Source: DASPSR01 sp035516175
GTDB lineage: Bacteria > Nitrospirota > UBA9217
Length of the DNA: 63,687 nt
Reading direction: 5' to 3'
Assembly (NCBI GenBank): GCA_035516175.1
Contig: DATJAO010000048.1
Coordinates: 1-63,687 of the forward strand
Part shown: positions 18,485 to 27,395 of the stretch, piece by piece
Position numbering within the stretch: position 1 is the stretch's first letter
Layout: each line of letters opens with the position of its first letter
The notes under the pieces: model-generated
Told to the model about the DNA's origin: nothing
Database searches by the model: none
Seen by the model: only the letters and a program-made list of their open reading frames with translations
Position numbers and translations under genes: made by a program

Positions 18485-19642
18485 ATGATCATGATCGACA
18501 CGATATTGGCAATCCTTATCCTGCTTCTCCTCTGTGCGGGCTGCTATCAACTTTTCTCTCTCTATTGCGTATGGGAATTTTTTCGGAAGGAAAGAAACGA
18601 GGCGGTGCCTCCGCATCATATCCCCGTATCCATCATCAAACCGCTCAAAGGCATCGACCCCGGATTCGGGGAAAATCTCAGGACCTTTTGCGAGCAGGAC
18701 TACCCCGAATATGAGGTCCTGCTCGGATTCTCCGACCCGACCGACGACGCTATCCCGAAGGTCAACAGGATGGTTGCTTCCCTTCCGGGCTGCAATGTCC
18801 GTACGGTCATCGGCACGGGCCATCCGGGCGTGAACCGGAAAGTGTCGAATCTCGAAGGGCTGGCGGAGTCAGCCCGGCACCCCATCCTCGCAATCAGTGA
18901 TAGCGACATGAGAGTGGACCGGTCCTATCTCGGGAGAAGCATTGCGGAATACTTCAGCGCCCGAAACGTCGGGCTGGTCACATCCCTATACAAGATCTCA
19001 AACCCCGAATCGATCGGCGCCGCACTGGAGTCCCTGACGATCGCGCTCGACTTTATCCCGTCCGTGCTTGTCGCCCGGCGACTGGAAGGCGTTACGTTCG
19101 GATTGGGGGCATCTTTGGTGCTCTCGAAGAAGGCGCTGGAAGAGATCGGCGGCTTTGCCGCGATCGGCGACTACCTTGCAGACGACTACCAGCTCGGCAA
19201 CCGGCTGTGGAAGCGGGGGTATTCTATCGTCCTTTCCCGGTATGTCATCGAGAACGTTGCGGGCCTCATGAGCATTGCCGATTATTGCAGGCATCAGCTT
19301 CGATGGGCGCGGACCTACCGGGCATCGAGACCAAAGGGTTTTGCCGGTTACGGCATTACGCACATGGTCCCCTTTTCCCTGCTTCTCCTCGTCGCGGAAG
19401 GTCCAACCGCCCTCTCGCTGTCCGTACTCGGGTCCGCCGTCATGGTGCGGTACGCCCTTGCGTATGTCCTGCACAGAAAGGTCATCCACTCACGGCAGTG
19501 GCTGAAATGGCTTGTGCTCGTGCCGTTCAAAGACATCCTCGGCCTCGGTATCTGGGTCTGGAGCTTCACGAGCCGGAACGTCCGCTGGCGGGGCATCAAG
19601 TATCGTATCCTGAAACACGGAAAGCTCCGGCAGACGGAATAG
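18485..19642 (+). CDS. hpnI: Hopanoid biosynthesis glycosyltransferase HpnI
   Basis: A 385-residue membrane glycosyltransferase of the ceramide-glucosyltransferase-like GT2/GT21 type. The frame is open from 18416, but the ATG at 18485 gives the usual start: an N-terminal helix and then PVSIIKPLKGIDPG. Motifs include ISDSDMR (metal-binding DxD-like), DDYQLGNRLW and the QLRWART variant of (Q/R)xxRW, followed by C-terminal helices (about 305-365). In Burkholderia, HpnI adds N-acetylglucosamine to bacteriohopanetetrol. It is divergent from dxs and begins the rightward part of the cluster. Confidence 0.93.
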   Translation: MIMIDTILAILILLLLCAGCYQLFSLYCVWEFFRKERNEAVPPHHIPVSIIKPLKGIDPGFGENLRTFCEQDYPEYEVLLGFSDPTDDAIPKVNRMVASLPGCNVRTVIGTGHPGVNRKVSNLEGLAESARHPILAISDSDMRVDRSYLGRSIAEYFSARNVGLVTSLYKISNPESIGAALESLTIALDFIPSVLVARRLEGVTFGLGASLVLSKKALEEIGGFAAIGDYLADDYQLGNRLWKRGYSIVLSRYVIENVAGLMSIADYCRHQLRWARTYRASRPKGFAGYGITHMVPFSLLLLVAEGPTALSLSVLGSAVMVRYALAYVLHRKVIHSRQWLKWLVLVPFKDILGLGIWVWSFTSRNVRWRGIKYRILKHGKLRQTE

Positions 19643-19703
19643 TTGCAGGTCAGGGCAAAGCGGACCGCCGCCAAAAACGTACTTCAATTCCGGCAGATAA
19701 ACT

Positions 19704-20948
19704 ATGCGATTCTCGGCCACGTTGCTGTTGCTGACAATGTCATTGTGGGTGTTTGCCTGCACCACCATGGTCCCCCGCAAAAAGCTCCCGGACCCCTTGA
19801 CCAACGATACATTCGGCGATCAGGTAAAAGTGGTCACCGTGCCCCTCCCTGTCATCGCGTCCAGTCCCAACGAGGGGGTCACCTTTGGTGCCCTGGTTGC
19901 GTTCCTCCTCCACAACGAGAAGGACGAAGTCAGCACGTTGCTGGCCCCGCAGGTTAATTACAACCGCTACTTTGGTGTCTCCACCTCCCTCTATGGCGCA
20001 TTCTACCCCTCGCCCGTCCGGAACTGGGAATTCACCATCTCCAAGTCCACCCGCGTCAACGAAGACTACGAGTTCGGGTACGCCGACCGCTCGCTCTTCA
20101 ACGGCAAGGCGGAGGGGCGTTCCTTTCTCTATATTTTTACCGACGGTTCCGCGCGTTTTTTCGGATTCGGATCCAACAGCCTCCAGGCGAATGAGACGAA
20201 CTTCGGCGACAAGGAGTCGGGCATCACTTTGTCGCTGGCTTATGGGATCGCCGAAAATCTCCGACTGGTCGTGGGCGACCGTTTCAGGCGGGTAGATATA
20301 GTGCAGGGAGCGGTGACCTCGGTCCCTTTCATCGGCGACAAGTTCTCCACGGCCGAGGTGCCCGGCATCAACGGCTTTACCGTTCACGCGCAGAAGCTCG
20401 GTCTTGTTTACAGCACACTCGACCTCCCCGCCCTGCCGACTGCCGGGCTTTACGCCGAGGCGTCGGTCGAAGAAAGCGCAAAGGCACTCGGCAGCAGCAC
20501 CGACTTCGTTCATTATCAGGCCGAGGTGAAAGGATACGCGCCATCCGGAAACGCACGCTGGATCTCAGTTTTCCGGATCGCCTACAACCGGACTCCCGGC
20601 GGCGACGTCCCCTTCCTCGAACGAAGCATCCTCGGAGGTGAGACCACCCTGCGCGGGTATGGCCGCTACCGTTTTATCGACTCCACCTCACTGCTTTTCA
20701 ACCTCGAAGAGCGGATCACGGTATTCCGCTGGAAGGTGTTCAATGTCATGACGGACTGGGAGATGGCGCCATTTGTCGATTACGGCGGGGTCATGGAATC
20801 GCTCGGCGCGGCGCGGCGCGACGATTTCAAGATCAATCCCGGCATCGGCTTCCGCGCCGTGGTCCGCCCCAACATCGTCGGCAGGGTGGACATCGGCTTT
20901 GGTAACGAGGGGGCGGCTGTATTTGTCGGACTCGGCTATCCATTCTGA
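19704..20948 (+). CDS. Omp85-superfamily outer-membrane beta-barrel protein
   Basis: A 414-residue protein with a signal sequence (possible lipoprotein, VFAC at its end). From about residue 45 it has alternating barrel strands, the Omp85 (surface antigen) signature LGGETTLRGYGRYRF near residues 312-326, and a terminal phenylalanine (GLGYPF), the barrel insertion signal. No POTRA domains are present, unlike BamA or TamA, so it is a short barrel-only member. It lies 61 bases after hpnI on the same strand. A role in moving hopanoids or lipids to the outer membrane is attractive but only inferred from position. Confidence 0.85.
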   Translation: MRFSATLLLLTMSLWVFACTTMVPRKKLPDPLTNDTFGDQVKVVTVPLPVIASSPNEGVTFGALVAFLLHNEKDEVSTLLAPQVNYNRYFGVSTSLYGAFYPSPVRNWEFTISKSTRVNEDYEFGYADRSLFNGKAEGRSFLYIFTDGSARFFGFGSNSLQANETNFGDKESGITLSLAYGIAENLRLVVGDRFRRVDIVQGAVTSVPFIGDKFSTAEVPGINGFTVHAQKLGLVYSTLDLPALPTAGLYAEASVEESAKALGSSTDFVHYQAEVKGYAPSGNARWISVFRIAYNRTPGGDVPFLERSILGGETTLRGYGRYRFIDSTSLLFNLEERITVFRWKVFNVMTDWEMAPFVDYGGVMESLGAARRDDFKINPGIGFRAVVRPNIVGRVDIGFGNEGAAVFVGLGYPF

Positions 20949-21182
20949 GGGAGCCGCTGTTTTCCCGCGGAGGCCGGAGATGGATTATGCAAATCCAAGA
21001 CCAAACGGAGTGAACCGGAGCGATAATACTTTCGTCGCATTGATATTTTTTAAGGGTCGTGGTATCGTTTTATCAGGCGTCGGCGCGGTGTGGCCGAAGC
21101 GAGCGGAAAATCCCCACGGTTGAGAGACAATCCCGCATATTTTAGATGGAATTTCATTTCGGAAGGGAGATCGTTCGCGTTT

Positions 21183-21725
21183 ATGGAGATGCAGGAGGAA
21201 ATGATTATCACGGTCGATGAAAACGACAATGTGACCGGCGAAGAGGGCAAGGGAAAGTGTCATGACAGAGGAGGGATCCTGCATCGCGGCTTTCTCGCCA
21301 TGGTTCTCAATAATGCAGGGGAATTGCTGCTGACCCGAAGAAGCGATAAGAAGAGGTTGTGGCCCGGGTTCTGGGACGGCAGCGTAGCCAGCCATGTGTT
21401 CAGGGGAGAGGACTACGAACACGCTTCAATTCGGCGGTTAAGAGAAGAAATAGGGCTCGTGACCGATGACGTGAGATATGCATTCAAGTTCCGCTATAAA
21501 GCCGACTATAACGGCGTCGGTACAGAGCACGAAATATGCGCCGTGACCATCGTCCGCGGCATTGAAACGGACGCCCTGTATTATGACCGCAACGAGATAT
21601 CGGAGATCAGGCTTATGGACTTGAACGCATTGATGAAGGACATTAGGAGGAACGGACATCTCTATACCCCGTGGCTCATTCTTGCGATGGAGCGTATTGA
21701 TGGAGGACCGTTCAACGGACATTAA
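21183..21725 (+). CDS. Nudix protein resembling type I isopentenyl-diphosphate isomerase but lacking the catalytic Cys
   Basis: Taking ATG 21183 gives 180 residues, almost the length of E. coli Idi (182); the frame is open back to 21090. It aligns along its length with Idi: H27 and H34 (KCHDRGGILHRGF), H71, the Nudix helix RRLREEIG, and E115/E117 (TEHEIC), all corresponding to metal ligands or active-site residues. The catalytic cysteine (Cys67 of Idi, in SVCGHP) is alanine here (A69, SVASHV). Idi converts IPP to DMAPP, and loss of that Cys abolishes activity in the E. coli enzyme. It may act on another isoprenoid diphosphate, or hydrolyse a nucleotide. Located between hpnI and hpnK. Confidence 0.85.
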   Translation: MEMQEEMIITVDENDNVTGEEGKGKCHDRGGILHRGFLAMVLNNAGELLLTRRSDKKRLWPGFWDGSVASHVFRGEDYEHASIRRLREEIGLVTDDVRYAFKFRYKADYNGVGTEHEICAVTIVRGIETDALYYDRNEISEIRLMDLNALMKDIRRNGHLYTPWLILAMERIDGGPFNGH

Positions 21726-21815
21726 TTCCTGCGAGGTGGATGCGGAACGGTTCCCGGACGCTTTCTCCTCATATTTTTTTTAGGAATGCATGCCATCAAT
21801 TATGGTAAAATGATA

Positions 21816-22095
21816 ATGCGAACCTTTCTTCTCAACCCTCCATCGTACGCGGGGTTTGACGGCGGGGCCGGTTCACGATAGCAGGCGCGGCGTGAAATCC
21901 GCTGATGGGCTTTCCCGGGAATATATTTTTGAGGCGGTGGAGCGTTTCTACCGCCGCTTTTACCTCAGGCGTTGTCCGATCCTGAGGATGATGCAGGAAA
22001 TGCTTTATGACAGGCATCTATATGTCTGCCGCATGAGGGAAAGGGCGGAGTTCTTCTCGTTCATGGCATGTCGGAAAGAGGTGGTCCAGTCGTAA
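21816..22095 (+). pseudogene. hpnJ: hpnJ remnant: both ends kept, centre deleted, nonsense codon near the start
   Basis: The start reads MRTFLLNPPSYAGFDGGAGSR and then TAG where the intact copy has the Trp codon after GSR; QARREIR follows, matching PAVREI. After about 21905 the sequence jumps, in another frame, to LSREYIFEAVERFYRRFYL, matching the intact C-terminus (LNRHQIVDAVEHFYGRYYF), and runs to TAA at 22093. About 390 central codons, including the radical SAM cysteines, are gone. The end overlaps hpnK (TAATG), as expected for the original operon order hpnJ-hpnK. The sequence differs from the copy at 13974, so the two are homologues, not a recent duplication. Confidence 0.92.
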
Positions 22096-22970
22096 TGGCG
22101 CGCGGGCGAAAAAAATACGCGATCATCGTTGCAGATGATTTCGGCAGTTCCTATTCGGTGAACCTCGCCGTTGCCAAGGCGCATGACACGGGATTACTTA
22201 CTACGGCGAGCCTCATGGCGGGAGGGGCCGCCTTCGATGAGGCCGTGGAGATAGCCAGGAAACGAAGGGGCCTCTCCGTTGGGCTTCATGTGACCCTCTG
22301 TGACGGAATGGCCGTTCTGCCCTGCTCCGAAATTCCTGGTCTCGCGGATTTCCGCGGCCGTTTCGAAAACAGCCCTGCAAGGGCTTGGATGAAATACCGC
22401 CGGCCCGGTCTTCTGGGCCAGCTCGACCGTGAGATCGAAGCGCAGTTTGATCGGTTGGAAAAGGCGGGTATCCATCCGACGCACATTGACGGTCACCACC
22501 ACCTGCACATGCATCCCGCGATATTCGATCTGCTTTGCAGGCACGCGTCACGGCGGGGGGTCCGATGGGTCCGGATACCCCATGAGCCTCTGTCCGTCCT
22601 GCTCCGCTTTCCCTCCCTAAGACGTGGCGCCATGCCATTCATCGAATGGGCGGTTTTTGCGGTCCTCGGGAGAAGGCAGAGAAAAAAGGCGCGCGAGTAC
22701 GGGCTGCTCTCCGTCGATGCAGTGTACGGGCTAGCGCGGACCGGTCAGTGCGACGAGCGTTACCTGCTGCACATTTTCGACCGGGCCGGCGGCACCCTGG
22801 AAATTTTCACGCACCCCAACACTGCGACGGCGGCAGGACAACGCGAACTCGAAGCCCTGACCTCCGCCGCGGCGCGCGCCGCACTCTCTGCACGTGGAGC
22901 GGTTCTTGCTGGCTACGGTGAACTTTCCGCGGAGGAGGCGGTTCCGGACGGCGCAATGGAGATCGTATGA
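22095..22970 (+). CDS. hpnK: Hopanoid biosynthesis deacetylase HpnK (YdjC family)
   Basis: A 291-residue YdjC/ChbG-family carbohydrate deacetylase. The metal-site motifs are visible: IVADDFGSS near residues 11-19 and the histidine-rich HIDGHHHLHMHP near 135-146, with IEIFTHP-type LEIFTHPN near the end. HpnK removes the acetyl group from GlcNAc-bacteriohopanetetrol made by HpnI. The start at 22095 overlaps the stop of the hpnJ remnant (TAATG), and its end overlaps the EamA gene (ATGA), so translation is coupled through the operon even though the first gene is broken. Confidence 0.93.
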   Translation: MARGRKKYAIIVADDFGSSYSVNLAVAKAHDTGLLTTASLMAGGAAFDEAVEIARKRRGLSVGLHVTLCDGMAVLPCSEIPGLADFRGRFENSPARAWMKYRRPGLLGQLDREIEAQFDRLEKAGIHPTHIDGHHHLHMHPAIFDLLCRHASRRGVRWVRIPHEPLSVLLRFPSLRRGAMPFIEWAVFAVLGRRQRKKAREYGLLSVDAVYGLARTGQCDERYLLHIFDRAGGTLEIFTHPNTATAAGQRELEALTSAAARAALSARGAVLAGYGELSAEEAVPDGAMEIV

Positions 22971-23419
22971 AAACGTATATCGTCGTTATGATAGCCGCAC
23001 TCTCCGCGGCAGTCGGCGAGTCCCTCCTGAGTTTCGGTATGAAAAGATATGGTTCGATGAACCTTGCGGAGCCGTCCCACTGGCTCATCCTGGTCTCTTC
23101 GGTGGTTCGAAATCCCTACGTATTTTTGGGGGTCATCTTTCTGAGCATTTTCTTTTTTCTCTATCTTGCAGCCCTCTCATGGGCGGACCTCAGTTTCGTC
23201 CTGCCGCTGACCGCGGTATCGTACCTCTTCGCCGCGCTGCTGGCAAAGTTTTTCCTCAAGGAAGAGGTCTCATGGCATCGCTGGGCAGGCACGATTGTCA
23301 TTGTTATCGGCATCGCCCTGGTAGCGCTTGGCGGCAAATCGCGGTCGATTGATCGTCCGCTTCCCGTGCCTCCTCACTATGGATTCACCGGGGATCACGG
23401 GAGGGCGGACGGAAGCTGA
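22967..23419 (+). CDS. EamA-like small membrane transporter in the hopanoid operon
   Basis: A 150-residue protein with four predicted helices (about 4-22, 38-60, 66-90 and 104-123), the size of a half EamA/DMT unit or an SMR-type transporter. It has the typical LSFVLPLTAVSYLFAALLAKFFLKEEVSWHRWAGTIVIVIGI run of the family. Its ATG overlaps the hpnK stop. Such proteins often sit in lipid or polysaccharide modification clusters (for example ArnE/F-like flippases), so lipid-substrate flipping is a reasonable but unproven guess. A decayed homologous fragment lies at 13532-13690. Confidence 0.85.
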   Translation: MKTYIVVMIAALSAAVGESLLSFGMKRYGSMNLAEPSHWLILVSSVVRNPYVFLGVIFLSIFFFLYLAALSWADLSFVLPLTAVSYLFAALLAKFFLKEEVSWHRWAGTIVIVIGIALVALGGKSRSIDRPLPVPPHYGFTGDHGRADGS

Positions 23420-23493
23420 CCGTCATCCCGCCGTTTTTTCACGCAACGACGCTCCCGCCTCGATACGATCGCGTGCGGGGGAGAGGAGAAGCA

Positions 23494-25518
23494 ATGGAGA
23501 GGCTATCCATTAACGAAAACGAAAAAAAAACGGATTACCGGCGCGGCTCCAGAGATGCGGCTGGCGTCCTGTCCGGGATACGGGAAAACGAACCCCGCGA
23601 TTTCCCGGAGCGCTCGTTGCCCGTCGGACAGGTATCGGACGCCGTGAGGAAAACGCTCTCCTATTACCTTGATCAGCAGCACCCGGATGGGTACTGGTGG
23701 TATGAGCTGGAATCCAACGTCACGATCGTATCGGAATACCTGATGCTCCTTCATTTCCTGGGGTTGCGGGATGAAGAACGGGACAGAAAGATCGTGAACA
23801 GCATTCTTAAAAACCAGCGGGCAGACGGGACATGGCCGCTGTTCTACGGGGGAAGAGGCGACCTCAGCACCACCGTAGAAGCGTATTTCGTTCTGAAACT
23901 AGCGGGCTTCTCCGCCGACGATGAGCCGTTGAGGAAGGCTAGGGAATTCATCCTCCGGGAGGGAGGTGTGGAGGCTTCAAGAGTATTCACCAAAATATAT
24001 CTGGCCCTTTTCGGCCTCTACGACTGGCGGGCAATCCCTTCCATTCCCGTCGAGATCAATATATTTCCTGCCTGGTTTCCTCTGAACATCTACAACTTCT
24101 CGAGCTGGGCGCGGTCCACGCTCGTGCCTTTAGCAATGATCTGCGCGTTCAAACCCGTGAGGACATTGCCCTCCCCCATGACGCTCCGGGAGCTATACCA
24201 GGAACCGGACAGGGTGCCGCCGATCACGTCCGGCAAGCTGCCGAATTTCTCGTGGAAAAGGATATTTATTGCCCTGGACATGCTCGTCAAGGTGTACGAG
24301 CGCCTGCCACTCAGACCCTTCAGAAACACGGCCCTCAAGAGGACCGAACAATGGCTCCTCGACCACCAGGAGCCGACCGGAGACTGGGGGGGCATACAGC
24401 CCGCCATGATCAACTCGATCCTCGCCCTTACGGCGATGGGGTATCCAAGCACCTCGGAGCCGGTACGAAAAGGACTTGAAGCGCTGAAGAAATTTACCTT
24501 AGAAAACGATCATGAGCTCGTTCTTCAATCATGCATCTCCCCGGTGTGGGACACCGCTCTCACGGTTCTCGCGATGATCCACGCGGGAATGGACAAAAGC
24601 CATCCGTCCCTCAAAAAGGCATGCGCCTGGCTTGTTTCGAAACAGATTTTCCGGCGGGGCGACTGGAGCATCAAAAGGCCTTTGCTCGAACCCGGTGGCT
24701 GGGCTTTCGAGTTCGAGAACAGCTGGTACCCCGATGTGGACGATTCCGCCGTCGTTCTTTTGCTCCTCAGCAAATGCGCGGATGAGAATTCAGTCGCATG
24801 GGAGAGCCTCTCCCGGGGCCTGCGCTGGGTCCTGGGGATGCAAGGAAAAGACGGCGGATGGGGCGCGTTTGACGTGGACAACGACATGAAGATCCTGAAC
24901 CAGCTTCTTTTCGGGGATCTGGAGGCCATGATAGATCCCAGCACTCCCGACCTGACCGGTAGGGTCCTCGAACTTCTCGGTTCGATGGGACACGGTCTCT
25001 CAAGCGACGTGGTCATGCGGGCGACGGCGTTTCTCAAGGCCACCCAGGAAAAAGACGGCTCTTGGTGGGGACGGTGGGGCGTCAATCACCTCTACGGAAC
25101 GGGCACCGTGCTGGCAGGGCTGAAGGCAGTAGGAGAAAACATGTCGAGTCCGTACATTGGGAGGGCGGTGCAGTGGCTCAAATCGAAGCAGAACGCCGAC
25201 GGGGGATGGGGCGAGAGCTGTGAATCCTACTGTCAATCTCCTTCAAATGCCTGCACGGGGCGGAGCACTCCCTCGCAGACCGCTTGGGCGATTCTGGCGC
25301 TAATCGCAGCGGGCGAAGCAGGCGGTACGGAAGTCATCAATGGGGTGACGTACCTTCTCAAAAGGCAAAGGACCGACGGTACGTGGGACGAGAAAGAGTT
25401 TACGGGTACAGGGTTTCCAAAGTACTTCTATCTCAGATATCATAATTACCGAAATTGCTTTCCTTTGATGGCCCTGGGCAGGTATCTCTCCGCTCTCGGG
25501 AACGAGGCGGCCGGGTGA
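23494..25518 (+). CDS. shc: Squalene-hopene cyclase
   Basis: A 674-residue cyclase that converts squalene to hopene or diplopterol at the inner membrane face. The frame begins at 23473, but the ATG at 23494 sits properly behind GAGGAG. Many QW repeats are present (for example QQHPDGYWWYELE, NQRADGTWPLFYGG, KDGGWGAF, KQNADGGWGE, RQRTDGTWDE). The catalytic acid motif is DVDDSA at about 414-419, where most family members have DxDDTA; Thr to Ser is a mild change. Squalene-forming genes (hpnCDE) are not in the window. The TGATG overlap with hpnA shows tight coupling. Confidence 0.97.
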   Translation: MERLSINENEKKTDYRRGSRDAAGVLSGIRENEPRDFPERSLPVGQVSDAVRKTLSYYLDQQHPDGYWWYELESNVTIVSEYLMLLHFLGLRDEERDRKIVNSILKNQRADGTWPLFYGGRGDLSTTVEAYFVLKLAGFSADDEPLRKAREFILREGGVEASRVFTKIYLALFGLYDWRAIPSIPVEINIFPAWFPLNIYNFSSWARSTLVPLAMICAFKPVRTLPSPMTLRELYQEPDRVPPITSGKLPNFSWKRIFIALDMLVKVYERLPLRPFRNTALKRTEQWLLDHQEPTGDWGGIQPAMINSILALTAMGYPSTSEPVRKGLEALKKFTLENDHELVLQSCISPVWDTALTVLAMIHAGMDKSHPSLKKACAWLVSKQIFRRGDWSIKRPLLEPGGWAFEFENSWYPDVDDSAVVLLLLSKCADENSVAWESLSRGLRWVLGMQGKDGGWGAFDVDNDMKILNQLLFGDLEAMIDPSTPDLTGRVLELLGSMGHGLSSDVVMRATAFLKATQEKDGSWWGRWGVNHLYGTGTVLAGLKAVGENMSSPYIGRAVQWLKSKQNADGGWGESCESYCQSPSNACTGRSTPSQTAWAILALIAAGEAGGTEVINGVTYLLKRQRTDGTWDEKEFTGTGFPKYFYLRYHNYRNCFPLMALGRYLSALGNEAAG

Positions 25519-26519
25519 TGAAGGTCCTAGTAACTGGCGCAACGGGCTTTATCGGATTTCATGTTGCAAAGCTCCTAACCGAGAAGGGTTTTTACGTGAA
25601 GGCCCTGGTGCGCGATGAGAACGATGCGCCTGCACTCAAGGGCCTGGGCGTGGAACCGGTCAAAGGCGACATCAGGAATTTCGACGCGTGTTGCGACGCG
25701 CTCAAAGGCTGCCGGCACCTGTATCACCTTGCTGCGGATTACCGGCTCTGGGTTCCTGACCCGACCGTTATGTACACGATCAACGTGCAGGGGACAAAGA
25801 ACATCATGCGGGCCGCACTGATGGGTTCCGTCGAAAAGGTCGTATATACCAGCACAGTAGGCGTCTTGGCCGCACGCGCAGACGGCGCGCCCTCGAATGA
25901 GGAATCGTCGGCCGATATCCGGGAAATGGTCGGCCACTATAAAAAGTCCAAGTTCCTGGCTGAAAACGAGGTGAGGCGTTGCATCGAGCAGGGCCTTCCC
26001 GCCGTCATCGTCAACCCGTCCACGCCGATCGGGCCTTTCGACAGAAAGCCCACCCCGACGGGGAAGATCATCGTTGATTTTGTGAACGGAAAGATTCCAG
26101 CATACCTTGATACGGGCCTGAATTTTGTCGACGTTGAAGACGTGGCGGTCGGCCACGCGCTTGCAGCAGAGCAGGGAGTGGTCGGGCAGCGGTACATACT
26201 CGGCAACCGGAATATCACGCTGAGAGAATTCTTCGGTATCCTTGCAAAAATGACGGGGAAAAAGGCCCCGGCCGTGCGGCTTCCGTATGTGCCGGTGCTC
26301 ATGGCGGCCTATGTCAACGAGGCCCTTTCCACATGGATAACCGGCAAGCAACCCATGATTCCGTTGACGGGGGTGAAGATGGCGAGAAAGTACATGTTCT
26401 TCGATTGCGCAAAGGCGGTCAAGGAACTGCATCTGCCCCAGAGTCCCGTCGAGGGGGCACTGGAGAAAGCAATACGGTGGTTCGAACAGAACGATTACAT
26501 AGAGGCGAGGACATCGTGA
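25518..26519 (+). CDS. hpnA: Hopanoid-associated sugar epimerase HpnA
   Basis: A 333-residue extended short-chain dehydrogenase/reductase of the dihydroflavonol-reductase-like type. It has the NAD(P)-binding motif TGATGFIG at about 6-13, HLAADYRLW, a Ser/Thr at STVGV and the catalytic YKKSK (YxxxK). HpnA is conserved in hopanoid clusters, but its reaction is not settled; it is usually described as a putative sugar epimerase. Its ATG overlaps the shc stop, and its TGA overlaps the GTG start of the following gene, placing it mid-operon. Confidence 0.93.
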   Translation: MKVLVTGATGFIGFHVAKLLTEKGFYVKALVRDENDAPALKGLGVEPVKGDIRNFDACCDALKGCRHLYHLAADYRLWVPDPTVMYTINVQGTKNIMRAALMGSVEKVVYTSTVGVLAARADGAPSNEESSADIREMVGHYKKSKFLAENEVRRCIEQGLPAVIVNPSTPIGPFDRKPTPTGKIIVDFVNGKIPAYLDTGLNFVDVEDVAVGHALAAEQGVVGQRYILGNRNITLREFFGILAKMTGKKAPAVRLPYVPVLMAAYVNEALSTWITGKQPMIPLTGVKMARKYMFFDCAKAVKELHLPQSPVEGALEKAIRWFEQNDYIEARTS

Positions 26520-27322
26520 CAGAGAGAAGGACAGATCCGACTACGTATACGGAAAACCGGAAAGACAGAAAACTCGGCGACGAGTGGATGGACTGGAAAG
26601 GCGATTCGCGGGAATGCGAAATCAACGAGAACCTTTCCACCTTCCTCTCCCTGGCATTGGGTGTTCTCATCATGTTCATCATGCTGTTGCTTCTCGGATG
26701 GTTCATGGTGAAACCCCGGTTCCAGCAAATGAACCCACTGCTTGCTACGGGCGCAGGGTGGGTGCTCGCCGGGTTCATGGCATGTCTTGTGATCTCCGCG
26801 ATCCTTGAGGGCGTGCTGCTGAGGACATTCAAAAAGTCCTTGTTCCCCTATGGCTGGATCGAAAGGCTCGTTGTCTCGCTGCTTCCGAAGACGATCTGGC
26901 TCGGGAAAAAGTTTGGCATCAGCAAGGACAGAATAGGGAATTCCTTCATCAAGATGCATAATTTCATCACCATGAGCTTTGTCGGAAAGCTCAATGTCGG
27001 CCGGGTTTTGATCCTGCTTCCGCGATGTCTGAAAAGAGAGGCGCGGGAGCGATTGATGAACAGATTGAACGGGGGCGACTATAAAGTCTACACAGCCGCT
27101 GGCGGCGAGGAGGCGCGGGAAGCGATCCGGCAGTATCGTCCCACGACCATTCTTGCCATCGCCTGCGAGCGGGATCTGATGGGCGGCATCAAGGACGTCG
27201 CGGACAAGATTCCGGTGATCGCCGTACCCAATAAGAGGCCCGAGGGCCCGTGTAAAAATACCGACTTTATCCTGAGCGAGTTGGATGAGGCATTGAGAGC
27301 CTTGACGGCCGCTCGGTCGTAA
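26516..27322 (+). CDS. DUF116 family membrane protein in the hopanoid operon
   Basis: A 268-residue protein starting at GTG 26516, which overlaps the hpnA stop (GTGA); the longer frame from 26333 lies inside hpnA and is not credible. The charged N-terminus is followed by two transmembrane helices (about 41-66 and 77-102) and a cytoplasmic DUF116 domain. This has the family's ACERDL motif near 225 and VPNKRPEGPCKNT near 245, both with conserved cysteines (AIACERD, GPCKN). Function is unknown; the two cysteines may bind metal. Its place between hpnA and hpnH suggests a hopanoid-linked role. Confidence 0.85.
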   Translation: MTERRTDPTTYTENRKDRKLGDEWMDWKGDSRECEINENLSTFLSLALGVLIMFIMLLLLGWFMVKPRFQQMNPLLATGAGWVLAGFMACLVISAILEGVLLRTFKKSLFPYGWIERLVVSLLPKTIWLGKKFGISKDRIGNSFIKMHNFITMSFVGKLNVGRVLILLPRCLKREARERLMNRLNGGDYKVYTAAGGEEAREAIRQYRPTTILAIACERDLMGGIKDVADKIPVIAVPNKRPEGPCKNTDFILSELDEALRALTAARS

Positions 27323-27395
27323 ACGGCAGGAAGGCCGACAGACCACAGGGGCAGGCACCAAAACACAGTATCAGTGAAAGTTCGAGAGGTTCTCT

